Origin: Priestia aryabhattai
GTDB taxonomy: Bacteria; Bacillota; Bacilli; Bacillales; Bacillaceae_H
Direction of reading: 5' to 3'
DNA length: 64,000 nucleotides
Assembly: GCF_023715685.1 (NCBI RefSeq)
Contig: NZ_JAMBOQ010000002.1
Location: 930,001 to 994,000 of the forward strand
The notes under the pieces are model-generated. The model was not told the DNA's origin. It saw only the letters and a list, made by a program, of their open reading frames with translations, and did not search any database. Shown in pieces: positions 52,328-60,529 of the stretch. Positions within the stretch are counted from its first letter, which is position 1. Each line of letters begins with the position of its first letter. Made by a program: the position numbers and the translations under genes.

Positions 52328-53303
52328 TTAACTAGTTAAAAGTATTTTACCCTTAATTTCATTATTAAGAGCTTTTTTTACATCTGAAAGATGGTACTGA
52401 ACTTGGGTTTTTGTTAATGTTAACTGTTTCTCATGAACAAATTGTATAAGCTGATAAAATGTTTCGTGCCATTTACGTATAGAGACTTTTCGATTCCAAT
52501 GACGTAAATGAAATATATTTGTATTTATTTTATTGTTATTCATAATTTCTGCCCAATTGACAGGTATTCCTGACAAAAGACCTATAGTCAAAAATATTCC
52601 ATTTGGACTGACACAGTAGGCTAAGTTTGTACCAGATGATCCACCAATAGAGTCAATTGCTGCTTTAGCTCCACGACCATTCGTCAACTCCATAACCGTA
52701 CAGTAGAGTGGAGTCATCTCTGTATTAATTACACATGAAGCACCAAGTTGAGTTAATTCCTTTGTGTAGGTATTATTTCGCGTTACTGCAATCAAACGAA
52801 ACCCTAAAATACGGGATAATTGAGCAAAAATACGACCAATAGAAGAACCGCAGGCATTTACAATTAGGTCATCTCCTGGTTTTAACGCTAATTACTTCCG
52901 TACAAATCACCCATGCTGTGATAGGGTTGATATAAAGCTGTGCTGCTATGTAATCTTCTAGATAATCTGGAACTATAATGGCTAGTTCAGCTGACGTTTT
53001 GACAAACTCCTGCCATGTACCTTCACCTCGTAATGGTAATACTCGTTTGCCAAGAAACCATTTAGAAACAGATGGACCTACCTCCTCTACGGTACCAACT
53101 CCTTCATATCCTGGAATGGCAGGTAAAGAAATTCGATTTGAATAGGCCCCTCTAATAGGAATTAAATCAGATGGATTGATTGGTCGAGTTTTCATTCGCA
53201 CTAGCACTTCACCAACCCCAGGATCTTTCACTTGTGTATTTTCTATTTATAGAACTTGTTGAGGTTCTCCGAATTCATAAAACTTAATGCTTGTTGCTTT
53301 CAA
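52328..53303 (-). pseudogene. MDR-type zinc-independent oxidoreductase (quinone/enoyl reductase-like), broken
   Basis: From the TTG at 53303 (SD GGAGG) it reads KATSIKFYEFGEPQQVL, then an in-frame TAA, then IENTQVKDPGVGEVLVRMKT, PSDLIPIRGAYSNR, PAIPGYEGVGTVEEVG. Near 52890 the phase changes, and it continues LKPGDDLIVNACGSSIGRI, FAQLSRILGFRLIAVTRN to a natural stop at 52328. Total about 320 residues of a medium-chain reductase of the MECR/quinone oxidoreductase group. One nonsense and one frameshift: non-functional. Confidence 0.8.
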
Positions 53304-53625
53304 GATACATAGCCTCCTTTAGTTTGTTCACTTATATAGTTATATTGTACATCCTCTTCATTTCCAGTTCGCATAACAACTATTACGGATAGCTTGAAAA
53401 GAATTTCGGTTGGGGTTTTAATTCGTATGATTCGGGTGTATATCTCGTATTTTATTAAACTATAAACAAAAATATATAATTCATTTCGAGTACAAATTAT
53501 ATTTAATTAACAAGCTAACTTATTTTGCACCAAAACCAATATTCATATCTAAAACAAAAAAACAATGACTGTATTTAATAAAGGGGTTTAGATCTCTGAG
53601 GAAGCTTATATATCTTTACTTCTAT
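53304..53625. other. Gene-free stretch
   Basis: AT-rich intergenic DNA; I see no ORF with an SD, no clear hairpin and no recognisable remnant. Confidence 0.5.
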
Positions 53626-53889
53626 TTATCTTTCAACCAGACCCATGACAAATGGAGTAAGATCACTCAACTTTTCTTTATCGCTAAGAATTTTCAAAAA
53701 AACATTGGAGACATGTTCAGGTATAGGTGTTTGACTATCTACAGTTGCCGTCAAAAAATAATATAAAAAATCAAAATGATTTTCTCTTCTCATTGCATCA
53801 ACTAAATAATAAGCATAAAGATTATTATTTAATAGCTTTCTCCTTAAAACTATTCCAAAATCATACAACTCGTTAACAGTTGTATCCAC
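53626..53889 (-). CDS. Small hypothetical protein, 87 residues
   Basis: GTG start with AAGGAGG 9 nt upstream. Helical soluble protein (NELYDFGIVLRRKLLNNNLY, PEHVSNVFLKILSDKEKLS). I do not recognise it. Confidence 0.5.
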   Translation of the reverse strand: MDTTVNELYDFGIVLRRKLLNNNLYAYYLVDAMRRENHFDFLYYFLTATVDSQTPIPEHVSNVFLKILSDKEKLSDLTPFVMGLVER

Positions 53890-54122
53890 AAGCTCTTCCT
53901 CCTTCTAAGCTTTATACGGATAAAAATTGAATTTCACATAAGATTACTTGTATAAGATCATAAACATAATTGATGCATCTACTATATATATTGAAAAAGG
54001 TTTATAACAGCAATAGACGACCTATTCATTCGGATTAGAATCGTGAGGTCGCCTACATTATTTTCATATTCATTTTTTTATCCTTTCAGTTTGCTTTATC
54101 AATAGATTTATTCTTCTATATT
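53890..54122. other. Gene-free stretch with an inverted repeat
   Basis: AGACGACCT (54014-) pairs with AGGTCGCCT (to about 54054) around 22 nt; the outer arms match except one base. It may be a weak terminator for the minus-strand 54123 ORF. Confidence 0.35.
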
Positions 54123-54245
54123 TTAATTTTCTAACTGCCTTGGACTCTCATCATGACATTGATTAAATAAATAAGTAAGGTACGAATGCAGTTCAAATCG
54201 GTCCTTCTGAATAAAATCAGACCATATTTGTTTGTTTTCTTCCAT
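54123..54245 (-). CDS. Possible 40-residue protein
   Basis: AAGGAGG lies 4-7 nt before tandem ATG codons (54248 and 54245). Starts MEENKQIWSDFIQKDRFELH and ends DESPRQLEN. Unrecognised. Confidence 0.45.
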   Translation of the reverse strand: MEENKQIWSDFIQKDRFELHSYLTYLFNQCHDESPRQLEN

Positions 54246-54354
54246 CATTCCTCCTTCTTTTTTATTTCATTTCTTTATCTTTACGGTTTCCTAGCCAGTA
54301 ACCTTTTACACGTACAAAGTGACCATTTGTAAAAAAAATAGAGAAAACACTTTA

Positions 54355-54561
54355 CTAAATTGAAATCAAACAAAGGAAATCAATAAATATCTTCAATACC
54401 GGATAAGCGAATAAAAAAATATTTTGTTTTTCATTTTTTAAAGACAGTGTCTGTTCATGAAGATTAAAATTATAAACACGACCTTTAAACGTTTGTAGTG
54501 ACCCATTTTCATAATAATTAACCGTAACTGAACCATTTTTGATTAGTTTTTTCAAAAACAT
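54355..54561 (-). CDS. YolD-like small protein, 68 residues
   Basis: SVTVNYYENGSLQTFKGRVYNFNLHEQTLSL matches the second half of the YolD-like fold. B. subtilis YolD-like proteins are about 110 residues and often accompany UvrX (Y-family polymerase) on mobile DNA; no polymerase gene is seen here. The usual N-terminal half is missing. SD AAAGGAGG. Confidence 0.5.
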   Translation of the reverse strand: MFLKKLIKNGSVTVNYYENGSLQTFKGRVYNFNLHEQTLSLKNEKQNIFLFAYPVLKIFIDFLCLISI

Positions 54562-54605
54562 AGATTAATCCTCCTTTTAACAAATGAATTGCAATTAGCA
54601 AAAAT

Positions 54606-54778
54606 CTAAAAACATAGATCTTGGATTGCTGGATTAACTATTTGATACTCTGTTTCTAACTCATGTAAGGTTAATTTATAAAGCTGTTTGTCTCCTTTTT
54701 TATAGATTCCTAAATGGATTAAAGAATCTATAATCGAGTTTTTTTACGTTGTATATCAGAGTAGATTTGTTCACTCAT
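54606..54778 (-). pseudogene. Fur-regulated basic protein FbpA-like, frameshifted
   Basis: MSEQIYSDIQRKK, then a run of seven A that should be eight. With one A restored: NSIIDSLIHLGIYKKGDKQL, then YKLTLHELETEYQI, the FbpA-family signature. The product would be 57 residues. In B. subtilis FbpA works with the FsrA sRNA in the iron-sparing response. No clear Fur box upstream. Confidence 0.6.
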
Positions 54779-54955
54779 TATTCCACCGTCTAATTTCAGA
54801 ATGGTCTTTCGTATGATTGTCGAACTATTCTAATTCATTATAAAGCCCGCCAGTTACAAGAAAATGAAAATGAAGTAAAACTGATGTAATAAATAAGTAA
54901 ATTTGATTAGATAAGTGTCTGTATGTGTCCTATCTATTTACTTTAAAGTCAACGC

Positions 54956-55078
54956 TTACCGCCTCGCCTCATAATAAAAAATATTCCTATAAATTTCACT
55001 TTTAAGCAGTTCTTTTTCACAATTCTTGCATTCTTCTCTCAAGCGATTTGATTCTAAAACACAAAAGACTGTATTCAT
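54956..55078 (-). CDS. Possible 40-residue CxxC protein
   Basis: Contains NRLREECKNCEKELLKS, resembling the RECTNCGMKK end of the zinc-ribbon protein at 51193. No convincing SD. Probably a derived remnant of that family. Confidence 0.3.
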   Translation of the reverse strand: MNTVFCVLESNRLREECKNCEKELLKSEIYRNIFYYEARR

Positions 55079-55221
55079 TATCCACTGTAATAACTCTCTA
55101 TAAAAACTAAGATTAGGTATATTATGGTATCATTTTTTGATTAATGAAATACTTTCTACAAAACTTCCTTTAAACTTACATAAAATCGCAAAGTAAGACT
55201 AAATAATCTCGCAGTAGGTTA

Positions 55222-55258
55222 TGAGTACATTATCATGGAGTATGTACTCTTTTTTTTT
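55222..55258 (+). terminator. Terminator-like hairpin
   Basis: GAGTACAT/ATGTACTC with 11-nt loop and nine T; no gene immediately upstream on this strand. Confidence 0.7.
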
Positions 55259-55260
55259 AT

Positions 55261-55401
55261 ATGTTGGGTATTAACCTAGTCGCTTATATTTTCCATGAAA
55301 TGGCCGAGAGATCTAAAGATGTCCAAACATCTGAAGTAAAACGTAATGAGAAGCAATGGCAGCGTGAAAGATTGTATAGCTCAGACTCTAAAAAGAAGTA
55401 A
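55261..55401 (+). CDS. Possible 46-residue protein, paralogue of 57606 ORF
   Basis: Starts MLGINLVAYIFHEMAERSKD; its end EVKRNEKQWQRERLYSSDSK aligns with KVERNEDQWKYDKLYDPDPT of the ORF at 57606-57788. It directly follows a terminator and has no SD, so it may be a 5'-truncated copy. Confidence 0.35.
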   Translation: MLGINLVAYIFHEMAERSKDVQTSEVKRNEKQWQRERLYSSDSKKK

Positions 55402-55528
55402 ACAAAGATAAGTTTTGCATTAAAAGACTCGCCGATTGGCTCGTTTTCAATAAATGCTGTAATAAAAAATCTTCTTTGTATTAAAAATATTCTTTAGGGG
55501 AAATTAAGAAAAAAAGAAGGTGAAGTAT

Positions 55529-56083
55529 ATGCCTGATATTTTGCAAGCCTTGAAAAATGTCGTTCAGTCTTTTATTAAAGATGAGAATAAAACGCCTCTT
55601 CATATTGGGGAGGCTATGGGGTGCTGGATATTTTTAGCGTTAGCTGGTGAGACACAAGTACAGACTGAAGCAGGAATTAACAGTACAACGGATCCTGAGT
55701 TGAGAAAAGTCCTTCAAGAAGCCGTCAACATGTTCAAATCACAGAAAGAGCGAATTATTACCTTTATGCGGTCAGAAGGAATTCCATCACCACCTCTTAG
55801 TGAATCCAAACCAATCTCTGACCCGAATAGTGTTCCATTAGGGGTTAAGCTCACAGATAACGAGCTTGCAAACAGCCTTAAGAAAAAAGTCTCCATGGCG
55901 ATTACAAACTGTTCGGAAGCAGCATCGCAATCCCTTCGCAGCGATGTTAGCCTGATGTGGGCTGAATTTTTGCAAGAACACATAACCTTTTTAATAACCT
56001 TTAAATCATTGATGCGAAAACGGGGATGGCTGAAGGTGCCACCGCCGTATCATCCTGCAGGTCTACCCCAAGCAGAAAAGTGA
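55529..56083 (+). CDS. DUF3231 family protein (copy 1)
   Basis: 184 residues, helical, with TPLHIGEAMGCWIFLALAGE (about 24-43), QTEAGINSTTDPELRKVLQEA (about 48-68) and PLGVKLTDNELANSL. DUF3231 proteins are thought to be ferritin-like coat-associated proteins in spore formers, often as tandem copies; function unproved. ATG at 55529 has GAAGGTG 6 nt upstream. Next to a second copy about 65-70% identical by eye. Confidence 0.85.
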   Translation: MPDILQALKNVVQSFIKDENKTPLHIGEAMGCWIFLALAGETQVQTEAGINSTTDPELRKVLQEAVNMFKSQKERIITFMRSEGIPSPPLSESKPISDPNSVPLGVKLTDNELANSLKKKVSMAITNCSEAASQSLRSDVSLMWAEFLQEHITFLITFKSLMRKRGWLKVPPPYHPAGLPQAEK

Positions 56084-56093
56084 GGTGAGAAAT

Positions 56094-56642
56094 GTGCCAA
56101 ATGTCGGAAAAGCTCTTACAAATATTATTCAATCATTTATTGACGAGGAACCCAAATCACCCTTACATGTGGGAGAAGTCATGTCCTGTTGGTCCTATCT
56201 TTCCGAATTAGCTGACGAACAAGTTCATTCCGAAGCAGGGATTAACAGTACAACGGACCCTGAATTACGAAAAGCTTTCCATGAAGCAGTTGAGATGTTC
56301 AAATCACAGAAAGAGCGAATTATTGCTTTTATGCAGTCAGAAGGAGTTCCTACTCCCCCTTTAAGTGAGTCCAAGCCACAGTCTAATCCAAATGATATTC
56401 CATTAGGTGTGAAGTTAACGGATGATGAACTTGCAAACAGCCTTAATATTAAAATGGTTATCTTAATTACCTACTGTGCAAATGCAATCATTCAATCCAC
56501 ACGCAATGACGTTACTTTGATATGGATTGAATATTTGCAGGAATATATGACGTTTGGAGCAACCCTAAAAGAACTCGTGAAAAGACGGGGATGGCTTAAA
56601 GTTCCTCCATACTACTATGCGCCAGGAACGCCGATAAAATGA
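56094..56642 (+). CDS. DUF3231 family protein (copy 2)
   Basis: 182 residues. The GTG at 56094 aligns with the start of copy 1 and has GAGGTGA 5 nt upstream; it lies 10 nt after the copy 1 stop, so the pair forms an operon. Shares EAGINSTTDPELRKAFHEAV, MFKSQKERIIAFM and PPLSESKP with copy 1. A recent tandem duplication. Confidence 0.85.
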   Translation: MPNVGKALTNIIQSFIDEEPKSPLHVGEVMSCWSYLSELADEQVHSEAGINSTTDPELRKAFHEAVEMFKSQKERIIAFMQSEGVPTPPLSESKPQSNPNDIPLGVKLTDDELANSLNIKMVILITYCANAIIQSTRNDVTLIWIEYLQEYMTFGATLKELVKRRGWLKVPPYYYAPGTPIK

Positions 56643-56712
56643 TTGTTGAAAAATAAATGGAGGAGGATTTATATACAAAAAAGTAAACCTACTGGAGTAG
56701 GGGATGATCAGA

Positions 56713-56740
56713 TGGACATGGAATATGTCCTCTTTTTTTA
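56713..56740 (+). terminator. Terminator of the DUF3231 operon
   Basis: GGACAT/ATGTCC (with flanking A-T) then TCTTTTTTT. Confidence 0.75.
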
Positions 56741-56888
56741 TGCTTTGAATTATCCCAATCACTTATCTATTTTATAAATTGGACGAGAGATAAAAAGATG
56801 CCTCATTGACAAAATAGAAAGTATAAGAGTCAGGGGCAATTTATCTGCTGTAAAAATTGGAATAACAAGTTAGATGGGAGAAGTTATT

Positions 56889-57449
56889 ATGAAAATTAAA
56901 ACATTTTACACATGGGACGACGAACTTTGGCAGAACGTGAGCCCCTTTTATTTGAAGGCATTTGGTGAGAAAGGGGCTAAAACAGTTAGGATCATCAAAA
57001 ATATGTTTGCACAAGGAATTGCCGAGCTCCATGTGGGATACAAAGATTCAGTAGCAGTTGTTATGTCTATCACAGGAAAGCTTGTATCTGATCAGATGTT
57101 AATCATTGATTATTTGGCCGTATCGGAAAAAGAGCGAGGACATGGACTTGGCAAACACTTTGTTGATTACTTGCGACAGAAAGCAGTTGCTGAGGGATAT
57201 CAGAAATTAATTATTGAGGCTGAGTCAGAGGAAACACTAGATAATAGAAGGCGTATTAGCTTCTGGCAATCCTGTGGCTTCCTTCTTACAGAATATGTTC
57301 ATCACTACATATGGGTGCCGGAAACCTACTGTGCCATGTACCTTCCCCTCATTGCTGATTCAAGAAAGACAACTGGGGAAGAGCTGTTTGTGTATATCAA
57401 TACCTTTCACCGGCTGTCGTTTCGTGGAGGTGGGAAGGAAGAAGGTTAG
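56889..57449 (+). CDS. GNAT family N-acetyltransferase
   Basis: 186 residues with acetyl-CoA motif A: LIIDYLAVSEKERGHGLGKHFVDYL (R-x-x-G-x-G pattern RGHGLG, about 78-102), then KLIIEAESEE and RRRISFWQSCGF (motif B). The acceptor substrate is unknown. ATG at 56889 follows GGGAGAAG; the upstream codon at 56874 overlaps this SD. Stands alone. Confidence 0.85.
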   Translation: MKIKTFYTWDDELWQNVSPFYLKAFGEKGAKTVRIIKNMFAQGIAELHVGYKDSVAVVMSITGKLVSDQMLIIDYLAVSEKERGHGLGKHFVDYLRQKAVAEGYQKLIIEAESEETLDNRRRISFWQSCGFLLTEYVHHYIWVPETYCAMYLPLIADSRKTTGEELFVYINTFHRLSFRGGGKEEG

Positions 57450-57605
57450 GGATTTATTCTACTTGCTTTTAAAGTTTTAAAGCCTTCTTCAGCACCTAGA
57501 ATAATTAAATAAATAGATATTCATTAATGAGTGAAGTTGTGATTTCTTAAATACTATGTAGGTAACGCAGCAAGGTCACCTGTCTACGCAAAGTAATACA
57601 GTCCA

Positions 57606-57788
57606 ATGTTCAAGGTTGTGTACAAGGTTACTGATGTAATAATTTTTAGACTTCTAGGGGTGGACTATTGGCCTTTATTCTTTATGAGATGGACAATATC
57701 CAAAGGTATCTCAACAGCTAAAGTAGAACGTAATGAGGATCAGTGGAAGTATGACAAATTATATGATCCAGATCCTACAGAGAAGTAA
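57606..57788 (+). CDS. Small hypothetical protein, 60 residues
   Basis: A hydrophobic first half (DVIIFRLLGVDYWPLFFMRW) and a charged end KVERNEDQWKYDKLYDPDPT, the latter shared with the ORF at 55261. No SD before the ATG, so the start is uncertain. Terminator follows. Confidence 0.45.
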   Translation: MFKVVYKVTDVIIFRLLGVDYWPLFFMRWTISKGISTAKVERNEDQWKYDKLYDPDPTEK

Positions 57789-57800
57789 ATAAAGACAAAT

Positions 57801-57832
57801 AAAAAAGAGAAGTTTTTTTCTTCTCTTTTTAC
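57801..57832. terminator. Bidirectional terminator
   Basis: AAAAAGAGAAG/CTTCTCTTTTT, 7-nt T loop. Confidence 0.88.
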
Positions 57833-57849
57833 TATATAATTCTCTATAC

Positions 57850-57915
57850 TTAGATACTCTTTTTTATACCACATTCTCTAAATTCAAGTAGGAAAGCGTC
57901 ACCTTTCATAGAAAT
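57850..57915 (-). pseudogene. Degraded C-terminus of a zinc-ribbon protein
   Basis: Reads KISMKGDAFLLEFRECGIKK-SI-stop, aligning with SSVGGGKFLRECTNCGMKK-NI of the intact protein at 51193, with the inner TNC codons deleted. The zinc site is lost. Confidence 0.45.
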
Positions 57916-57985
57916 TTTGAAGTAAGCTAGAAATTAGACTTTCTCTCCAAAATTCCAGTGAGTGGTCGGTGTATTCTATAATAAA

Positions 57986-58264
57986 TCATAGCCTAACCTT
58001 AACTTCAGTACCGTCCTCAGCTTTGATATCTACTAAAACGATTTCCTTATAATTTTTCAGTTCCTTGACGATAGGCTTTAGCATTTTTTTGTCTATTAGT
58101 GGAAAGGTAAAGTCCAGTTTTTTTCTTTCGAAGTATTCTTTTGTCCATTTGTTTGTATGTTGCTGAAAAAATTTTGAAGACAAAATGGAAATCGCAATGC
58201 TTAAAACAGCATATGGAATTGGGATGGTAAACCGAACGTCTTTTGCTTTCACTTTTACATGCAT
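57986..58264 (-). CDS. YvlB-like C-terminal domain protein
   Basis: About 92 residues from the ATG at 58264 (MHVKVKAKDVRFTIPIPYAV), with a hydrophobic helix and a beta-rich end IVLVDIKAEDGTEVKVRL. This end resembles the end of the previous gene's product (IVDIKSANGDTVSVII), so both derive from the same domain. It starts 13 nt after the preceding stop. Third gene of the operon. Confidence 0.5.
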   Translation of the reverse strand: MHVKVKAKDVRFTIPIPYAVLSIAISILSSKFFQQHTNKWTKEYFERKKLDFTFPLIDKKMLKPIVKELKNYKEIVLVDIKAEDGTEVKVRL

Positions 58265-58277
58265 CATAAGCCAATCA

Positions 58278-58667
58278 CTAATCAATGATGACTGAAACGG
58301 TATCCCCGTTTGCTGATTTAATATCAACAATTTGGCCATCTAATTCGTTTTCGATTGCTTCAATAATAAGGTTTATGTCTATATCTTTAACGTATTTTTC
58401 CGATTGAGGAATACTCGCTGCGATGCTGTGTCCAGCCATTAATACTAACTTAACAAGTTTTATTGGCAAATTAACCGTTACATTATCATTTTCAGTTGAT
58501 ACCACACGAATTTTTAAAGTTTTATCTAAATATGTAGTCGGTTTCTCAAAAAGCTTATTACTTGTTTCTTCTTTTTCTTTTAATAATTGAATCAGTTCTG
58601 CTCCCTTAACTGCATCAATTTTCCCTTCTTGAACCATTGTTAACACTCTTGTAATTTCCTCTTTCAT
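58278..58667 (-). CDS. YvlB-like protein with N-terminal SHOCT-like helix pair
   Basis: 129 residues. MKEEITRVLTMVQEGKIDAVKGAELIQLL is the SHOCT-like/YvlB N-terminal domain; the rest is a beta-rich domain (LKIRVVSTENDNVTVNLPIK, DGQIVDIKSANGDTVSVIID). In B. subtilis YvlB is longer and belongs to an envelope-stress operon. Here it lies 13 nt after a DUF2089 gene, so these are co-transcribed. SD GGGAGGAAG. Confidence 0.7.
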   Translation of the reverse strand: MKEEITRVLTMVQEGKIDAVKGAELIQLLKEKEETSNKLFEKPTTYLDKTLKIRVVSTENDNVTVNLPIKLVKLVLMAGHSIAASIPQSEKYVKDIDINLIIEAIENELDGQIVDIKSANGDTVSVIID

Positions 58668-58680
58668 GGTAACTTCCTCC

Positions 58681-59046
58681 CTATTTCTCTTTTAAGAGCT
58701 TAATGGCTTCTTCTGGTGTAATTTCACCATCTTCTAACATAGTGACAACTTTCTTTTCGTCTACTTCATTTTTCTTCCTCTGCACATATCCAAGGGATGA
58801 GATAATGTCTGTTAGCTTGCCTCGAACTGTTGGATACGAAATCCCCAGTTCCTTTTCAACTTCTTTGATATTCCCTCTGCATGTTAAAAATACTTCTACA
58901 AAATGAAGCTGATCCTTTAATAAAGATGCCAGCTTAGATAATTCAAACTCATTTTCAATCGTCGTGTGACAATGGGTGCACTGCAATTTTGTAATTTTCA
59001 ATGTTCCACTGCAGACAGGACAATTTGTGATTACTTTATAAGCCAT
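58681..59046 (-). CDS. DUF2089 protein (zinc ribbon plus HTH)
   Basis: 121 residues. N-terminal zinc ribbon CPVCSGTLKITKLQCTHC, then a helix-turn-helix-like region FLTCRGNIKEVEKELGISYPTVRGKLTDII, and a C-terminal SHOCT-like helix pair EVDEKKVVTMLEDGEITPEEAIKLL. DUF2089 proteins are probably DNA-binding regulators. First gene of the operon, so it probably autoregulates it (inference). SD AAGGGGAT. Confidence 0.8.
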   Translation of the reverse strand: MAYKVITNCPVCSGTLKITKLQCTHCHTTIENEFELSKLASLLKDQLHFVEVFLTCRGNIKEVEKELGISYPTVRGKLTDIISSLGYVQRKKNEVDEKKVVTMLEDGEITPEEAIKLLKEK

Positions 59047-59235
59047 AATGAAATCCCCTTCTTTTAGTTAACTCAATTACATAACGAAAAATCAATAATT
59101 TAAATAATAAATTTAAATTTTATATATAAAAAAATAAATAATATTAATTTAATGTTTGATATTATTAATCATCTACTCAAAATAGAGGTTTAAAAAATTA
59201 GATGTTATAAATCAAATGACAAAAATTTCTGATAA
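59047..59235. other. AT-rich intergenic stretch
   Basis: Very AT-rich upstream region of the DUF2089 operon, with no ORF. Probably holds its promoter. Confidence 0.5.
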
Positions 59236-59266
59236 TAAAAACCATCTATAATAATAGATGGTTTGT
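59236..59266 (-). terminator. Terminator of the L,D-transpeptidase gene
   Basis: AAACCATCTAT/ATAGATGGTTT, 4-nt loop. Confidence 0.88.
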
Positions 59267-59270
59267 TTGC

Positions 59271-59822
59271 TTATTTAGTGTTATATCCTTTAACTTTATA
59301 GCCGTAGATTTTGGCTAATTCTTGGAAGCTCTTAGGTGAGTTTGTAATTGCAACAGGAGTTCCCACCTCGACTTTATCATAAAGTTTTTCGATTGAAGCA
59401 TTATGCATTCTTACGCACCCTTGACTCACATATTTACCGATGCTTGACTCATTTGCGTTACCATGAATCGCGTATGTATCACCTTTTGTTCCATTCGCAT
59501 TCAATCCTAGCCATCTTTTACCTAGTGGATTACGAGGATCTCCACCTGGAATATGTCCAGTATAGTATGGTCTGTTCTTAATTTTATTTACAATTTTAAA
59601 ATGCCCTACAGGCGTTTTCTCCCAACTTTTCCCCGTGGCGACTGGTTCAATCATCTCAACGTACCCGTTATGGTAGTAGATAAGTTTGTTGTAGTGCTTG
59701 TTAATAATAATGAAATCATCATTTTTAGTTGCGGTTGCTTCAACTGTAGCTCCTAAGCTCCCGAACAAGGTTACAAAAGCAATTGCAAATACCATTAAAG
59801 AATTTACTAAGAACTTTTTCAT
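59271..59822 (-). CDS. Secreted YkuD L,D-transpeptidase
   Basis: 183 residues. Signal peptide MKKFLVNSLMVFAIAFVTLF (cleavage after about residue 28), then a YkuD domain with TGKSWEKTPVGHFKIVNK, and the active site HGNANESSIGKYVSQGCVRM (His and Cys). Forms 3-3 cross-links or anchors in peptidoglycan. The ATG at 59822 follows AAAAGGGGAAT; the longer frame crosses the promoter region. Divergent from an RHH regulator with a strong palindrome in between. Confidence 0.88.
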   Translation of the reverse strand: MKKFLVNSLMVFAIAFVTLFGSLGATVEATATKNDDFIIINKHYNKLIYYHNGYVEMIEPVATGKSWEKTPVGHFKIVNKIKNRPYYTGHIPGGDPRNPLGKRWLGLNANGTKGDTYAIHGNANESSIGKYVSQGCVRMHNASIEKLYDKVEVGTPVAITNSPKSFQELAKIYGYKVKGYNTK

Positions 59823-59867
59823 TGACCTATATTCCCCTTTTTTCCTGTTTATTATATACATAGCACT

Positions 59868-59899
59868 AATCATATTGGTTATATAACCGATATGATTAA
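59868..59899. promoter_or_regulatory. Large palindrome, candidate RHH operator
   Basis: AATCATAT-GGTTAT directly abuts ATAACC-ATATGATT (15-bp arms, one mismatch, no spacer). A further ATAACC half-site lies at about 59919-59925. It sits between the divergent L,D-transpeptidase and ribbon-helix-helix genes. Confidence 0.6.
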
Positions 59900-59988
59900 T
59901 ATAAGTAATATATACCATTATAACCAACATAAGGCTTATGTTCAATATTTATTATAATGGGTATACTATTCAAAAGGAGGGATTTATT

Positions 59989-60162
59989 TTGGTAGTTGAT
60001 AAAAGTAAAAATAAACAAGTCCTTGTTACATTTCCACTTGAACAGCTAGAAGAAATAGAAGATTATTGGCATGAAAAAAGATACAGTAACCGGAATGAAG
60101 CGATAAGAGCATTAATTAAAGAAGGGTTAAAACACAGAAATAAAACAGAAGAATCAAGATGA
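59989..60162 (+). CDS. Ribbon-helix-helix (CopG-type) protein
   Basis: 57 residues from the TTG at 59989 (AAGGAGGG 7 nt upstream). KQVLVTFPLEQLEEIEDYWH is the ribbon and first helix, SNRNEAIRALIKEGLKHR the second helix, the standard RHH pattern. Such proteins act as antitoxins or autorepressors; no toxin gene adjoins it. Probably a repressor of the divergent transpeptidase gene (inference). Confidence 0.8.
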   Translation: MVVDKSKNKQVLVTFPLEQLEEIEDYWHEKRYSNRNEAIRALIKEGLKHRNKTEESR

Positions 60163-60529
60163 TTATTCAATCGATTAGAATATACTTGTAAAAAATTAGT
60201 CAAATTAAAAATAGGAAGCCAGCACGTGGACTAGAAAAACACCTAGTAGTTAGGTGCTTTTTCTAATTTATTCAATCTCTGAGGTAGAGGACAAAATATT
60301 TTATAAAATAAAGAGAGGATTGCGCATACATACTCTCACACAATTATAGGGCACATCTAAATTATAAATTGCATGCCTCCAAGACGAAAATGTATTAGAA
60401 ATATGGATAAGTTGTGCTATAGTAGCGCTGGAAGTAATACGTGAATTATCTGATGTATTCAACGTAGCAAAGAGCCACTTGTTTTATACAAGTGGCTTCT
60501 TATATGGGCTATGCTTTAAATAATATGCA
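60163..60529. other. Gene-free stretch between two terminators
   Basis: AGAAAA-CACCTA/TAGGTG-TTTTCT (60231-60264) ends the RHH gene. AGCCACTTG/CAAGTGGCT (60471-60503) ends the minus-strand YdeI-like gene or an unseen transcript. Between them a short plus-strand frame near 60427 (LEVIRELSDVFNVAKSHLF) looks like a phage-type remnant. Confidence 0.5.
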
